Shown here: positions 10,191-21,787 of the stretch, in pieces
Layout of the letters: every line of letters starts with the position of its first letter
How positions within the stretch are numbered: the first letter of the stretch is position 1
Notes under the pieces: model-generated
What the model saw: only the letters and a program-made list of their open reading frames with translations
Told to the model about the DNA's origin: nothing
Database searches by the model: none
Translations under genes and position numbers: made by a program
Origin: Lucinisca nassula
Taxonomy: Eukaryota; Mollusca; Bivalvia; Lucinida; Lucinidae
NCBI GenBank assembly: GCA_963580285.1
Contig: OY757010.1
Location: 65,060,406 to 65,124,405, forward strand
Reading direction: 5' to 3'
Length of the DNA: 64,000 nt

Positions 10191-11812
10191 CATGTTAACA
10201 AGTCCGAGAAAATAATAGCACTCTTAACACTTTACACAGGGAAATTTGAAGCATAAAGGGGTATATGTTATTATGCTTATTTCTGATCCAAGACGTAGGC
10301 TGTGGCATCACGAGAACAAGTCCGTGAAATGAGTACCCCCTTAAACCCAACTTTACATGTACACCTCAACCTCGTTATAACACGGAACTCCGGGTCCAAC
10401 CAACGGACCGTGTTAGTTAACCGAATCGTGTTATAAACGCCGACTGTATTTGTCACAGATCAACCATTGACACAATGGTGATCAATAGTTTCCCAAACAA
10501 GATGATGTGCGGTCCGGTTAATGACCGTATTTCCCGACTAAAATGTGTTTAGAACTAATCAATGGCAGTAAATACCATGGCCCATCAAGTCAAACAAGTC
10601 ACTTTAATCGAAACCAGCTGATAAACCATGTTTTATATCCAGAAATCATCCGATTTGACAGCGAGTATGACGCCATTTTGATAGCTGGTTTCCGGCTTAC
10701 TTTGGTGTAGCTGAGCGTCCGGAACCGTACCGAACTACAGTACCGTTAATACATTTCAATGGTGAAATTACCGGGTTAGGGTTCGGAACCGGACAATGAT
10801 CAACGCTTACAAGAAATTTGAATTACTTCCCTTGAAATGTCTTACCCTTTATATTTTAGTCATTTGAAACGATTTTTAATGGCGCACGTGGTTTTTGAAT
10901 GATTTTTTGACCGCGAAAATCGATCTTGAACATGTTTTATCATTTACTTTTAAGCTGGAATAAATTTGACTTTCTTTTACATGCGGCTCTAGAAAATGAG
11001 TTTCATTGCAGTTGACCGATCACATCGTCTGCATCGATGTTTAAAGTTACTGCTGACAGAGCGTGATAAATATTTTTTTCCGGTTGCGTAACTGAATTCT
11101 TTAATCTCTTTATCTCACTAAGCCAACACTTTTGATTGTGCCGATGGCAGTTCATGTTTATCATGTGTGTCAAGCTAAACATGTTTATATACTGTATATT
11201 CAACCCTGCTGGAAGCCTGCAATAAATATCAAAAAGTACCGTTATGAACCGTGTTAGCTACCGTATTACTGCAGTCAAAAGTGAGAGGAAAATAAATTTG
11301 TTGTGCTTAAAACCTGATACAATCCTTGGATAATATTTATAAATGTTGGTTGGGGAAAATTTGGGGTCCAAACCAAAACCGTGTTATATCCGAATTCGTG
11401 CTGTAACGAATCGTGCTATAACGAGGTCCAGGTGTATATAGAGAAAACTGGGTTTAAGAGGGTAAACCTTATTTTTCTTGTTTCTGTTCTAAAACATAGG
11501 TTGTGGATACTCGTTATAACCGCATCTATGATGCAGTTCTAACAAGCACCAACAACATATGTTTGCAGTAAAAATAAGCAAAATACATGTATCACGGGTT
11601 TCCATCAGACAAGTAGTCATTTGGGTGCTTTGAAAAAACACACTATATCGCACGGGTGTATTATCGTAATGGGTACTCGTTAGACGCGTTCTATAGGGCA
11701 TAGACAACTTACGCTCAGAGTAAAAATAAGACAAATATAACTTTTTTTTGTCGGAAAAGTAGGCATTTTGGAGAAAATTAAAGAATGCACTTTGTCAAGT
11801 ATGGTCATGATG
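10191..11812. mobile_element. MITE within MITE (CATYACG family), holding a mariner-type insertion
   Basis: An outer copy (10191 to ~11812) is native to the A1/A2 element, since A2 has it at ~26977-27237. A second copy (10306-11671; ends CATCACGAGAACAAGTCCG and TTATCGTAATG) sits inside its hairpin region, and the inner copy is itself split by a 1073-bp TA-flanked element. This gives three nesting levels within A1. Confidence 0.65.
10362..11434. mobile_element. TA-flanked TIR element, Tc1/mariner or pogo-like, 1073 bp
   Basis: Left end CACCTCAACCTCGTTATAAC and right end (inverted) CACCTGGACCTCGTTATAGC, with TA on both sides (10360-10361, 11435-11436). Sub-terminal GTGTTATAAACG / ATATAACACGG repeats continue the inverted homology. 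No long ORF. TA duplication with CTCGTTATAACACG-type ends fits the mariner/pogo group; this is inference. Confidence 0.7.
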
Positions 11813-12827
11813 AGGAAGCTTTGGCTACTTTATGATTCATAGTTACACACAAATCCGACTGTGCGGATGCACTAACTGATGCGAGTCTTTGCGAATTGGT
11901 CCCCGGCACTAGGCCCACATACAGCTATAGATGTGCCCCTGCCCAATTACATTCATAAAACGAAACCGAAAGCAAGAAACAAAGAAAGAATTAAAGACAC
12001 GCATTAGAGACATAAACTGATGGATGATTGGCACGTGCCGACTGAGGTTTGAGCAATTTGATAATCGTTCTGTTTGTCACTTTAAGGCGCGTGTTAATAA
12101 AGGTAACAACGTAAAGTGATTATTGATCATTTTGCATACCGACATGTGCCAACAATATAGGAGCTTTTTTCGTGACGTACTTCCGGTTCTAAAAATAGAA
12201 CGGGAAAGGCCCTGGCCGTCAACTGTCATATTGCTTCTAGGCAATGGGACAGATAGAGTGTTAATTACAGCATAAAACAGTGGAATTCTTTTAAACTTTT
12301 GGCGAATTCTAATGTAAGTTAATGGAAGAAACACCGATATGCTGCCAGGTGTGAACTTTCGCCAATCCCAAGTGTTATTTTTTAGTTAACTGCTCTTAAA
12401 GATATATTGTACATACGACCCAACAGGGTCCTCTCTCTCTCTCTCCGAGTGTGCCATGGCCTATATGTTGCTCTCTCTCTCGTAGCGTACCAACAATTAG
12501 CGAGCGTAGGTAAATGTAAATTACAGTTTGTCGTTAAATAACTCCACGCCATCCGACCAACGTCGTGTCTACATCAAACCAACATAAAAGCAGTGCACTG
12601 AATTTGACTTTGCCACGTCGATGAAACGTCAGAACGTTGCGTTGGCGATAATACGGCGTTGCTTAAAAAGAGCTCGGACCCATCAAGACTCAGTGGGATT
12701 GGAAGATTAAATTCAAAACAAACGTACATGTAGAACACCCTTTCAGTGCATGAGATTCGCAAGTGCAAGATTTTACAGAAAAATCTGGTAGATTTGTAGA
12801 TTTGTTCAACCTGCCCAACCCTTATAT
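11813..12827. other. A1 interior without recognisable genes
   Basis: 11945-12160 matches 27868-28095 in A2 (CATAAAACGAAACCGAAAG, GATTGGCACGTGCC, CATACCGACATGTGCCAACA). After ~12163 A1 departs from A2. There is a short CT run at 12429-12445. Small ORFs are not convincing. Confidence 0.5.
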
Positions 12828-13059
12828 TAACACATTTTGTTCCAGAAACCCCAAAACGGGTACCCTGGCAAACAGTGCAGACCCAGATCAGACACCACAG
12901 AAGGTGGCGTCTGATCAGGGCCTACACTTATCGCAAAAAGTCAAGCCAATTTCCAAATTTTGAAGAAAACACATCCTGACACCCCTACATTTTGAAATGG
13001 ACTCCTGCTATATACATGTATATTAAGGAGGAAGATTCCATTTGGTACAAAAAGGGTGA
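12828..13059. mobile_element. piggyBac-type MITE (TTAA-CCC family), decayed copy
   Basis: Ends TTAACACATTTTGTTCC and GGTACAAAAAGGGT. A central imperfect palindrome reads CAGATCAGACACC / GGCGTCTGATCAGGG. Homologous over its whole length to 13718-13935. Confidence 0.6.
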
Positions 13060-13064
13060 AGAGC

Positions 13065-14445
13065 AAGGTTGGCAAAAAAGCGGGAAATACTCGTATTTCC
13101 CTGGACGGCGGGAAATACAGGGCATTCCCGGGAAATACAGGGAATTCCCGGGAAATACTGGGAAATATATATTTACATAGGTGGTACCAACTGAGACTGT
13201 TTAATATACCCCAACTACCTAGCTATTTGAAAGCAAAATTATTTCAAGTTCATGCAGGGCTTGAAAATTCCACTTGTCTGCTTGCAATGACAAAAAAATG
13301 AAGGACAGGTAAAAAGTTTGTCTAGTCCTTACAACACTTACCAAAGTTTACATGCACTTAGTCATGTAGGACAAGTGAAATTTTGAAGAATTTGCCAGCC
13401 CTTTTTATATTAAATAACTTGAAAGATCTATAGTCCCTTGCCTTCATATAGAATGTATATATTTTCTTTTCAAATGTGATTCTAAAATATTAGTTTCTAA
13501 CTTTCAGCTATTTCCCTTGACTTGTTAAAACATGTAATTATAATACTTAGGTGAGTATCTATAGATAATTTAAGTACCGGTACCTTTTTTTTGCTTAAAT
13601 TAACTGTGTTCTTTTAATACCTGTCTCAAAGAAACAATTAAATTATCACACCTTTTAACATTTGGAGTATGGTTACTTGACAAACTTGCAAACAAACATT
13701 TTCTATTGTAAACATCCTTAACCCATTTGTACCGGAAACCCTTAAACAGTTACCCTGCAGGCCCAGATCAGACACCACAAAATGTTGCATCTGATCAGGG
13801 CCTACACTATTTGCAAAAAGTTCAGCCAGTTTCCATATCAATTTTGAAGAAAACACAGCCTGACACCCCTAAATTTTGAAATGGACTCCTGATATATACA
13901 AGGAGGAAGATTCCATTTGGTACAAAAAGGGTTAAAATTCAAACATCCAAATAGTTGTAAATCTCAAAAAAAATTGAACCGTGTGGTTTAGTGTTACACT
14001 AAAGCATACAAAACATGTAGTTCCAATGGCAAACTCTCTTAAAAAAACTAAGTGATTCTGAATTGGGTCTGCACTGTTTGCCCAGGCATGTCTGTCCCAA
14101 ATACTGGGATCATTATGACATTTATCTTCTAAAGCATATGAGTGATTTTAAATAACTCTCTGCACCCTACATAACAATAGATCACTTTATATTTATGCTT
14201 GTGTTTGGTTGACTAAAACCAGACTTATGGCATAGCATATTGCAAAATAGCTCACTGTTCTTTATTTCCATTAAATTACACAAATATTAATAGTGTTTTT
14301 CTATGAAATGGCTAAACAAAAATCATATTTCCCACTATTTCCCAGTATTTCCCACTTTTACTGAAATTTGGAGTATTTACCAGGACGGTAATTACCGGTA
14401 AATACCAGTGGGAATTCCCACCACCGGTATTTACCGACCAACCTT
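13065..14445. mobile_element. Element F: TIR element, 1381 bp, 10-bp TSD
   Basis: Begins AAGGTTGG and ends CCAACCTT. The TIR zone continues as GGGAAATAC / GTATTTACC-type minisatellite (13080-13160 and 14335-14440). GGTGAAGAGC is repeated exactly at 13055-13064 and 14446-14455. A 9-10 bp duplication suggests Mutator-like, but no transposase is present. It contains a second TTAA-CCC MITE. Confidence 0.65.
13718..13935. mobile_element. piggyBac-type MITE (TTAA-CCC family)
   Basis: Ends TTAACCCATTTGTACC and GGTACAAAAAGGGTTAA, i.e. TTAA targets with CCC...GGG termini as in piggyBac elements. 218 bp, non-coding. Confidence 0.7.
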
Positions 14446-14599
14446 GGTGAAGAGCCTAATAGCTTAATTAGCTCTACAAGATCTTCTTCGATACAGGAAT
14501 CAGTCACTCAACGGTTACATGACATTGAAGGGAGTTGGAGTGGGTGTCGACGGCATGACGTCGAAACAGCCTTGACTCGACGCCCGTCTTCAGTCCACT

Positions 14600-15808
14600 C
14601 CATTACGAAAACATGCATATTCAAATACATTGTAAATTTTACTAATTTCCTGAAAAAAGGAAAATTTAAGATGAACATTTATACTATTTTTCTTATTTCT
14701 TCTCAAAATATAGATTGTGGGTACTCGTTAGAACCGCCACGCTGAGGCGGTTCGAACGAGTACCCACAATCTATGTTGTTGAGCAGAAATAAGACAAGAG
14801 CACCGCAAGCGGCGCCATGCTCGTCTGTTTTTCCATGTCAAATTGGAAAAGGGGAGATAATGCAGCCAAAATCAATAATATATTTATGACCCTTGGTCAA
14901 AATGTAGCTCTTGTGATGATGGGTGAGTGTGAGTATGAAGTTTCATGAAGGCAGGCCAAATACTTCTGGAAATATGGTCAAGGTTAAGTTTTTTGGTTAA
15001 TTTTTCGAAAAATAGGTCAAAGTTCAAAGGTCAAGGTCACAGGTCAAAAAGCGTGGTATGACTGAAAAGGTCTTGTCTTGTCCCAAGAAACATTCATGTG
15101 AAGTTGGAAGGCTCTGTTGTGAATAGTATTGAAATAAGAGACAAAAACAATTAAAAAAAAAAACGGAGAGAAAAGGGGAGATAATTCAATCAAATTGCAA
15201 GATGGAGTTATAAAACGGGTAGGGAATGTAGCTCTTGTGATGGTGAGTATGTGTATGAAGTTTCATGAAGGTAGGCCAAATACTTTTGGAAATACATGTA
15301 TGGTCAAGGTTAAGGTTTTCGGTTAAATTTTCGAAAAATAGGTCAAAGTTCAAGGTCACAGATCAAAAAGTGTGGTATCACTGAAAAGGTCTTGTCCCAA
15401 GGAACATTCATGTGAAGTTTGAAGGCTCTGTTGTGAATAGTATTAAAATGAGAGCAAAAAATGTGTTTCAGAAAAAAATTGGAAAAGGGGAGATAATTCA
15501 GCCAAAATCAACAATGTTGTTATGGTCCTTGGTCAAAATGTAGCTCTTGTGATGATGAGTGTGTGTATGAAGTTTCATGAGGCTAGGTCTAATAGTTTTT
15601 AAGTTATAGCCAAGGTTAAGTTTTTTTGGAACGACGACGCCAGACGACGACAACGCAGATGCCGGAGTGATGACAATAGCTCGAAAGTTTTTTTCAAAAA
15701 ACAGACGAGCTAAAAAATAATACAGGTATATACCCCTGCAGACCCCAGTTTTACTGTAAAAAGGTGGGATTTATGGGGTCAGTTTTATATAGGCGTGTTT
15801 TTGTGATG
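14600..15808. mobile_element. Palindromic-core MITE split by a hairpin-ended element
   Basis: Left end CATTACGAAAACATGC, right end GGCGTGTTTTTGTGATG. The core palindrome at 14720-14770 reads TACTCGTTAGAACCGCC / GGCGGTTCGAACGAGTA. A 923-bp element interrupts at GAGCAGAAATAAG (14794-15716); the MITE resumes with AATAATACAGGTATA. Confidence 0.75.
14794..15716 (+). mobile_element. ACAAGAG-type hairpin-ended element, copy 1
   Basis: Begins ACAAGAGCACCGCAAGCGG followed by GCTCGTCTGTTTTT; ends CAAAAAACAGACGAGCTAAA, so the sub-terminal GCTCGTCTG is inverted at the end. The body has ~330-bp repeats with ATAGGTCAAAGTTCAAAGG, TGTAGCTCTTGTGATGATG and GAAGTTTCATGAAGGCAGG. Shares its body and both ends with 18670-19278. 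Mechanism of movement unknown; the terminal CTAA resembles a Helitron end but other hallmarks are unproven. Confidence 0.7.
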
Positions 15809-16440
15809 ATTAGACAGATCGCTGGACATTTTTAACTGCATAGATGGACGGACTGACGGATGGACAGACAGACAGATAGGTAGATCTAAGTTCTGTCCGT
15901 ATGTGATAGCGAATAAAACTTATTTTGTAAGTAATCTTTCGTGAATAACGGTATCTTAAGCCATTGACATGAGTCATTCACAAAGAGATTTTCGTCAATT
16001 AAAACGGACCCAGGATAAATGAATTTCAGTAATAAAAGCAAAATATCATTCTATCCTTCTCAAGGCATTATTTCAATGTAAACGGGCATATTTTCTCTCA
16101 AAATATATGAATATTGTTAGCAATTTGAGTTCCGCCAATGCATTTGAATAGGGTTGGCCGTTTCAATTGACGGCCAGTGCTTTGCGCATGTGCAAGTATG
16201 ACGTCATAAACGGAATTCCTAAAGCCTCCTATAAGCAAATAAACAATGACCCCAGAACTACAATTTCCAAGTTCAAAAATATACATTTTTCCTTAATAAA
16301 CACCCTCTTTTATACTATTTTTATTTCACATCTACTCCATTACAAAGTTTGCATTGCCAGGAGACACACATCTGAGGGGGGTAATTATTGAAAATAATGA
16401 TACAAATGCCGAGCGGGAAAAGGGGTAAAAATAAATTGTA
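15809..16440. other. A1 interior, non-coding
   Basis: 16230-16440 aligns to A2 at about 28095-28280 (CAATGACCCCAGAACTA, ATTACAAAGTTTGCATTGCC, AATAATGATACAAATGCCGA). A GGACAGACAGACAG stretch at 15850-15890 may be an element end. No gene seen. Confidence 0.5.
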
Positions 16441-16880
16441 TATATCTATCTATCTATCTTCTTATACTGAGTCGGTCATATCTGGCCATTACCTCAGTTG
16501 ATTGGGTGGCTAAATTTAGAATTTAGCTGAAAAAAAAGAGAGAGGCACTGGATGCGTCCTTAAAACTATTTACAATCTGCATAACAGAGGTATCCTAAAA
16601 CGCATACCTCTGAGTCCCAATCTTACGCTGTGCGGGCTTGGCATTCACCGCAGAGGAGGGAAGACCATTCCACCGGGGAACAGCTCTAGGAAAGAACGAG
16701 TTCTTCAGGGCACCACTATAGGACTGGTATCTACGATATTGTGAGTCGTTTACTTTTGATGCCCTTGTTTGGGTTGACACTGTTACAGGGGTCAAGCACC
16801 TATCTTTATCAATAGACACTGAATCAGAGTGCATCTTGTAGAAGGTTAAAGAGGGCTGCCCACTACGGGCCTCCACGGCT
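16441..16880 (-). mobile_element. LINE family 2, 5'-truncated copy
   Basis: The complement matches the 3' end of the copy at 24.7-26.3 kb: the C-terminal RT region (translation includes SSLTFYK-type sequence, SIDKDR, WNGLPSSAVNAK), then the 3' UTR (GTAATGGCCAGATATGACCG) and a GATA tail (16442-16456). Sits inside A1. About 440 bp remain. Confidence 0.85.
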
Positions 16881-18669
16881 ACAAGTTTGTTTTCTTTTTT
16901 ATCATAAATCAGTGTTATTGATAAGCTTTTGCCCGAGGAGTACTGTTACTCCTTCAACCAAAGACTATAGGCGTATCCTGTGATTCTTTGAGAGTATCGG
17001 TACTCCTAAATTCAAAACTAGGGTCGTATCTTCATCTATCATCACAGGATGACTGCTACATTGTAAGTGCACTTATATTAATTTCAGACTCGGACATGGC
17101 CATACGTAAAAGGCGTTAAACACATATTCTATCATCGTAACATACCGATATACATTTTCATGTTAATAAGCTGGCGGACAGCAAAATGAAAAATTACTTT
17201 TTCTTCTAAAGAATGTAAAGCCAGCCAATGTGGTCGTATTCTTCGCATGTGTTTTTGGAATTTCCCAGAAGCCATTGAAGGCTCGTTTTGATCAGACGGT
17301 GCAGGCTGGTCGGAGTCTTCAGCCATCACACAGATCACACTGTCATCAAAACGTTTTCAAACCAATGTTTTGTGTCTGCAGTGGCCTTATGTGCTACGGG
17401 GAAATCTCCACTAATTGTAGCAACTGCATGCGATTGGTAAAAGGCGAGAAATTCAGCGCTCGGCAAAATTCAATAAAACGTGCGACCAGTGAAGACTCAG
17501 ATCAGCAAGCGCAGCTGTGAAAGCTTATCAGTCTGTCCCGGTTGCTGTGTTTGCGTTCTTTTATGATACGCTGCCAGTCTTTCTGTTTAATGTTCAAAGA
17601 CACCGGCGAGACATCTTAGGGTTTTAATTTAATAGGCTACTTGATAGATAGCGGTAAATAAGTATGCACTACATGCTGACCTGACCGCCTGTGATTCACA
17701 ATTAGATGTATGAGTACACAAGTATTACAGCTAGGTTAATCCTGCCATTGTCACTCAAAAAATATAATTTTGGTCAAATGTACATGTATACGGAACACGG
17801 CGGACAAAGAGATCAGTCTGTGCAGCGGTGGTTCTATCTCAGACGTGCATTGACGACAATGTTGCGAGAAAAAAATACCTCGGGATGATAAAAGTATGAA
17901 AAATAGAAGTGGAGTCAAAAGTAAACAACCACCATGATGCAATAATCAAAGGCACCGACATACATGTGTCTGAAAACGGCAATAAACAAGGTTTTTAAGC
18001 CTCTGGTTAAGAGTTTCCGCCAATGGCCTAAGGACGCAATAAAATGAGTTATGGACGTAAATTTTCTTGCATCTGCGGCCTGCAGATGCTAAGCAGAAGA
18101 GCTAGCACTAACACTGCCTGGTCGGATATATATTCGCTGTTACATTAATTATAACTTTCCTAGCCCAGTTGGTTGTTGCTTCTGTTTTGTTTTCCACAAA
18201 ATACAGAGTAAGAGTAATCCATTTCAACGTGAATTTCTGCGATTTGGGAGAATCTTGCGTTTTTCCGGAGAACTTTGTCAGGTCCTCCACAAACTTAACT
18301 TTTTATCGTCTGTGTGTCTGTTTTGATATTTAATTCCTAACTACATGACAATGTGAATCTGTAGATCTGTCGAACCCAATGTTTTTCTCGAAGATGACAC
18401 TCCGTAGAAGTCAATGCGTTTGCCTAACAATATTCAGGATCGTATTTTTTTATGCACGCTTGTCATAAAGTTACTGTTCATGCTTCAGGCGTTGTTAATA
18501 AAGTTAATAATGCGGGCGGCTTTCCCTTAGATAATAAATACTGTTATGTAATCACGCATCAATAATCGGTTTCCTAATCATGTTAATAGTTGTCATAACT
18601 TGAGGCTGATTATAAGCTCAATATATGATCGTCAGAAGGTAAGGTTGAAGTTTTTCAGCATAATTAAAA
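16881..18669. other. Insertion in A1 (about 16906-19535), non-coding part
   Basis: Comparison with A2 (TATCATAAATTAAC...) shows that 16906-19535 is extra sequence between ATAAATCA and ATCAATTAACT. It includes GTCGTATC-type short repeats near both edges and the ACAAGAG copy 2. Small ORFs at 17230 and 17706 show no recognisable domain. Confidence 0.4.
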
Positions 18670-19278
18670 ACAAGAGCACCGCATGCGGGTGCCAACGCTC
18701 GTTTCCAGTTTCTTTTAGAAAACCAAAGTTCTAAGTCAAACAAGAGCAATCAAATTGCAAGATGGAGTTATAAAACTTGTAGGGAATGTAGCTCTTGTGA
18801 TGGTGAGTATGTGTATGAAGTTTCATGAAGGTAGGCCAAATACTTTTGGAAATATGGTCAAGGTTAAGGTTTTCGGTTAAATTTTCGAAAAATAGGTCAA
18901 AGTTCAAAGGTCAAGGTCACAGATCAAAAAGTGTGGTATCACTGAAAAGGTCTTGTCCCAAGGAACATTCATGTGAAGTTTGAAGGCTCTGTTGTGAATA
19001 GTATTAAAATGAGAGCAAAAAATGTGTTTCAGAAAAAAATTGGAAAAGGGGAGATAATTCAGCCAAAATCAACAATGTTGTTATGGTCCTTGGTCAAAAT
19101 GTAGCTCTTGTGATGATGAGTGTGTGTATGAAGTTTCATGAGGCTAGGTCTAATAGTTTTTAAGTTATAGCCAAGGTTAAGTTTTTTTGGAACGACGACG
19201 CCAGACGACGACAACGAAGATGCCGGAGTGATGACAATAGCTCGAAAGTTTTTTTTCAAAAAACAGACGAGCTAAAAA
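18670..19278 (+). mobile_element. ACAAGAG-type hairpin-ended element, copy 2
   Basis: Starts ACAAGAGCACCGCATGCGGG and ends AACAGACGAGCTAAAAA. The body is near-identical to the distal part of copy 1 (15185-15716) but has only ~1.7 body units, so unit number varies between copies. Confidence 0.75.
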
Positions 19279-19662
19279 TGCCATCATTCATGAATGGATG
19301 AATTTTGAATCGTTCTTGAAGACTGGAACAGTTTTTGTTGTTGAAGACTATGATGCGCCGAAAATTACCGCGATTTCCATTGGTGTCACATTTTTTTTTT
19401 CATTGTCGATACGACTGCAATGGAACGACCTTGACGTATCGCCAATTTGATGGTCGTATTTGGTACGACTTTTTCTTCATTTCTAGGCGTATTTGCTCGA
19501 TTTTAGAGTCGTATTTACGACGATACGACTCTGATCAATTAACTATATATTTCATTGTTTTATATTTTGGCTGATAATTGGTCCCTATAACAGCATTTAA
19601 GTCATTTATGGGCCAAATTTGCTATGGGCCGATTTTGTCATGGGCCGAAATGACCCGGAACC

Positions 19663-20083
19663 AATAGCCTGGAAACCCATAACTCCGTTCACCTAAGGTT
19701 GAACAATCCTGCTTTCAATTTTTTGTTGCAAGAACAATTTTCTGCAGGTATTTTCTAAACATTTGACTAAATGCCTATGAGAATCTCAATATTTAAGAAA
19801 ACAAACATCACTTCTGTTTATTCTACAGCCGTCTAGAAATGCAGGGGGTGTTTGGAGCATGTTCTCATAACTCTGTTCACCCAAATTTATTTGATTATTA
19901 TAAGTACTCAGATTAATTCTATGAATATCATACATGATGAGCATATTATTTAGACTGCGTACTATTCTAATCTGTTGATATTTTATATTTTCAATCACAT
20001 GCTTGTCACTGGTTAGAGATTATTTTGGAGGACCCCTAAAATATTAAGCATTTTGTAATAAATTTTGATTTCTGTGAATTAAA
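19663..20083 (-). repeat. Right foldback arm, inner part
   Basis: Inverted counterpart of 5590-6017 (TAGCCTGGAAACCCATAAC, TTAGGAACAACCTTAG-type inner end). It is interrupted at GTGAATTAAA; the outer part resumes at 24328. Identity by eye is roughly 85-90%. Confidence 0.7.
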
Positions 20084-21682
20084 TCTATCTATCTATCTAC
20101 TGATACTGCGTCATCATATTTGACCATTACCGCAGGTTTACATTACATACACTCCAGGTTTTTGCAGGATGAAAGCCTACACAGTAATCATGCAATTACG
20201 GTAGGGATCTTTAACCTGCACAGGGGGCAGTGATTTTTTACAAATTTGTCATTATGAGTCCTGGGACCCACTGGGTCCAGAATTAATGCATCCCAGACCC
20301 AAACCATGCATCCAACCCAGGACCCATTGTGAAACCTTCTTTTGCACCCTAGAGTATGTCTTGTAGTCTGGAATGCATGAATTCTGGATTGTAGCAATTC
20401 CTGTTCATTGCACGTTTTCAGTTTTCATTTAAACTTGTGTAAATACCGTATTCAGGCGTGTATTACCCGGGTTTTTTCCCTCAAATTACAGGCCCAAGTT
20501 CAGGGTGTGGGTAACCCGCCCAAATTATTTTTGGACTATTTTATTTTTACTATTGTCAGCTGAAAATACGATGCATCTCATGTTATGCTCTATCCTTTTA
20601 CAATTCCCGACATAAATAACGTTTAATTGAATAATTGTCCACTCAATTTTACTTACACATGAGTAATATAACAATCTCCATTACTGAGTAAGCCCGATTT
20701 TTGTGAGTATTATTCCTAAACCCTGATTTTAAACGAAATAAACAAGCAAGTTCAATGCAAACATCGAATTCCAGCATCCAAACTGCGGCCCACAAACCAC
20801 CGCTAGTTTTTTCCTGCACCTGATCGGTAAATGACGTCATCGGACCCCAGCAAACCCACACGTGTCTATTGTTTTATCTTAATGGGGCGTACCTCTTTCA
20901 TAAAAAATTGTTTGGAAACGGTAAAGGTAAAAAAAATTCTCGATAGCAAAACGGTTGTGGAAAACAGCGCTTTCCGTAAGCTCTGTGTCAATAACCAACA
21001 ACAACATATAGATGTGTTAACACAAATTAAAGCGTTCAACTTTTCTCGCCAAGCGTCTGCTATTTGCATAACCATAACTATTCACGAGATAGTAGAATAG
21101 TCGTAGCAACTAGACTTAGGAGCAATTAAATAATTTTCACATTGATTGCGGATTAAATTTTATGATTGGGGAATAAACGCAAACTAGAGACATAACTTGA
21201 CCATATTTTCACACCTTATCGACACGCACCACAGGGTGGCAATTATATGACAAGTATTAACAATAGTGTCATAAATGAACCGTTATAAATAATCAAACAG
21301 TTTTAATCCATATCAGACTTCTGGGTTTTATCAAATATTGTACTTAAACACCGTTTTTGCATTTCGAAAACGAAAGTAAGAGTTCATGAAGCAAGCGTAC
21401 ATTCATCCGAGAATTTTTATGCGTCCCAGGACCCGCCGACGATATTTTTATGCGTCCTCTGGCGAAATTATGCGTACAGGACGCACGCCTAAAAAAATCA
21501 CTGAGGGGGCCTCCAGTTAACGTCCCGATCCGAAGGACGGTGCACTTTGTGACATTCATCCCTGCAAATGATGCCAATGGAGCGTGTTCGGACACCGAAA
21601 TTTTATCACCGCTGCCGGGGATCGAACCTAGGACCTCTAGCATCAGAGGCAAGTGCACTAACCACTGAGCTATCACGTTCCA
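20084..21682 (-). mobile_element. SINE type S3, split by element H
   Basis: The tail (TCTATC repeats, then the complement of GGTAATGGTCAAATATGATG) lies at 20084-20227. The head lies at 21504-21682 with complements of A box TAGCTCAGTGGTTAG and B box GGTTCGATCCCC. The two pieces fit together exactly at CACAGGGGG / AGGGGGCCTCC around an insertion of 1276 bp. Confidence 0.8.
20228..21503. mobile_element. Element H: CAGTGATTTTTT TIR element inside a SINE
   Basis: Ends CAGTGATTTTTTA and TAAAAAAATCACTG. AGGGGG is duplicated at 20222-20227 and 21504-21509. 1276 bp, no transposase. The CAG...CTG termini recall hAT elements, but the 6-bp duplication is short for hAT (8 bp), so the family is open. An ORF at 20831-21100 has no recognisable domain. 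Confidence 0.65.
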
Positions 21683-21694
21683 TTACAAATTTTG

Positions 21695-21783
21695 ATCAGA
21701 ATCAGAATTGTTACTGGTGACACGTCAGATGACATTCATACACCAGGACCTGTGATATGGGAAGTTAGTCCCTAGCTCTAACC
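21695..21783 (-). mobile_element. LINE family 1 3' end, head-to-head with the next copy
   Basis: 89 bp that are the near-exact inverse of 24221-24309, the end of the adjoining plus-strand LINE. The LINE body is therefore bracketed by 89-bp inverted repeats. Confidence 0.8.
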
Positions 21784-21787
21784 AGGC

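Larger units (their letters stand above)
9964..19662. mobile_element. TIR element A1, 9.7 kb, with nested insertions
   Basis: Left end TGGGTCCCTGGACATTTCGG, then GCCCATAACAAAATCG tandem 17-mers. The right end is the inverse (ATGGGCCGATTTTGTC, ATGACCCGGAACC). The same ends bound A2 (26371-28451). Internal blocks match A2: 10180-10300, 11740-11800, 11945-12160 and 16230-16440. Relative to A2 it has gained about 4 kb between 12160 and 16230 and 2.6 kb between 16906 and 19535. Flanks AATAAA/AATAGC give only a weak duplication. No transposase ORF is seen. Confidence 0.7.

Noticed and set aside
15697..15716. Helitron 3' end (CTAA after a hairpin).
   Set aside because: Suggestive only: no 5' TC end, A/T insertion site or Rep/helicase ORF could be shown.
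17230..17520. 96-codon ORF as a host gene.
   Set aside because: No signal, domain, splice context or homologue evident; it lies inside an insertion within a transposon.
21344..21676. 110-codon ORF on the minus strand and its plus-strand partner at 21450.
   Set aside because: Both fall on the S3 SINE head and element H end; the near-identical ORF pair at 26.6-26.9 kb is also SINE sequence.
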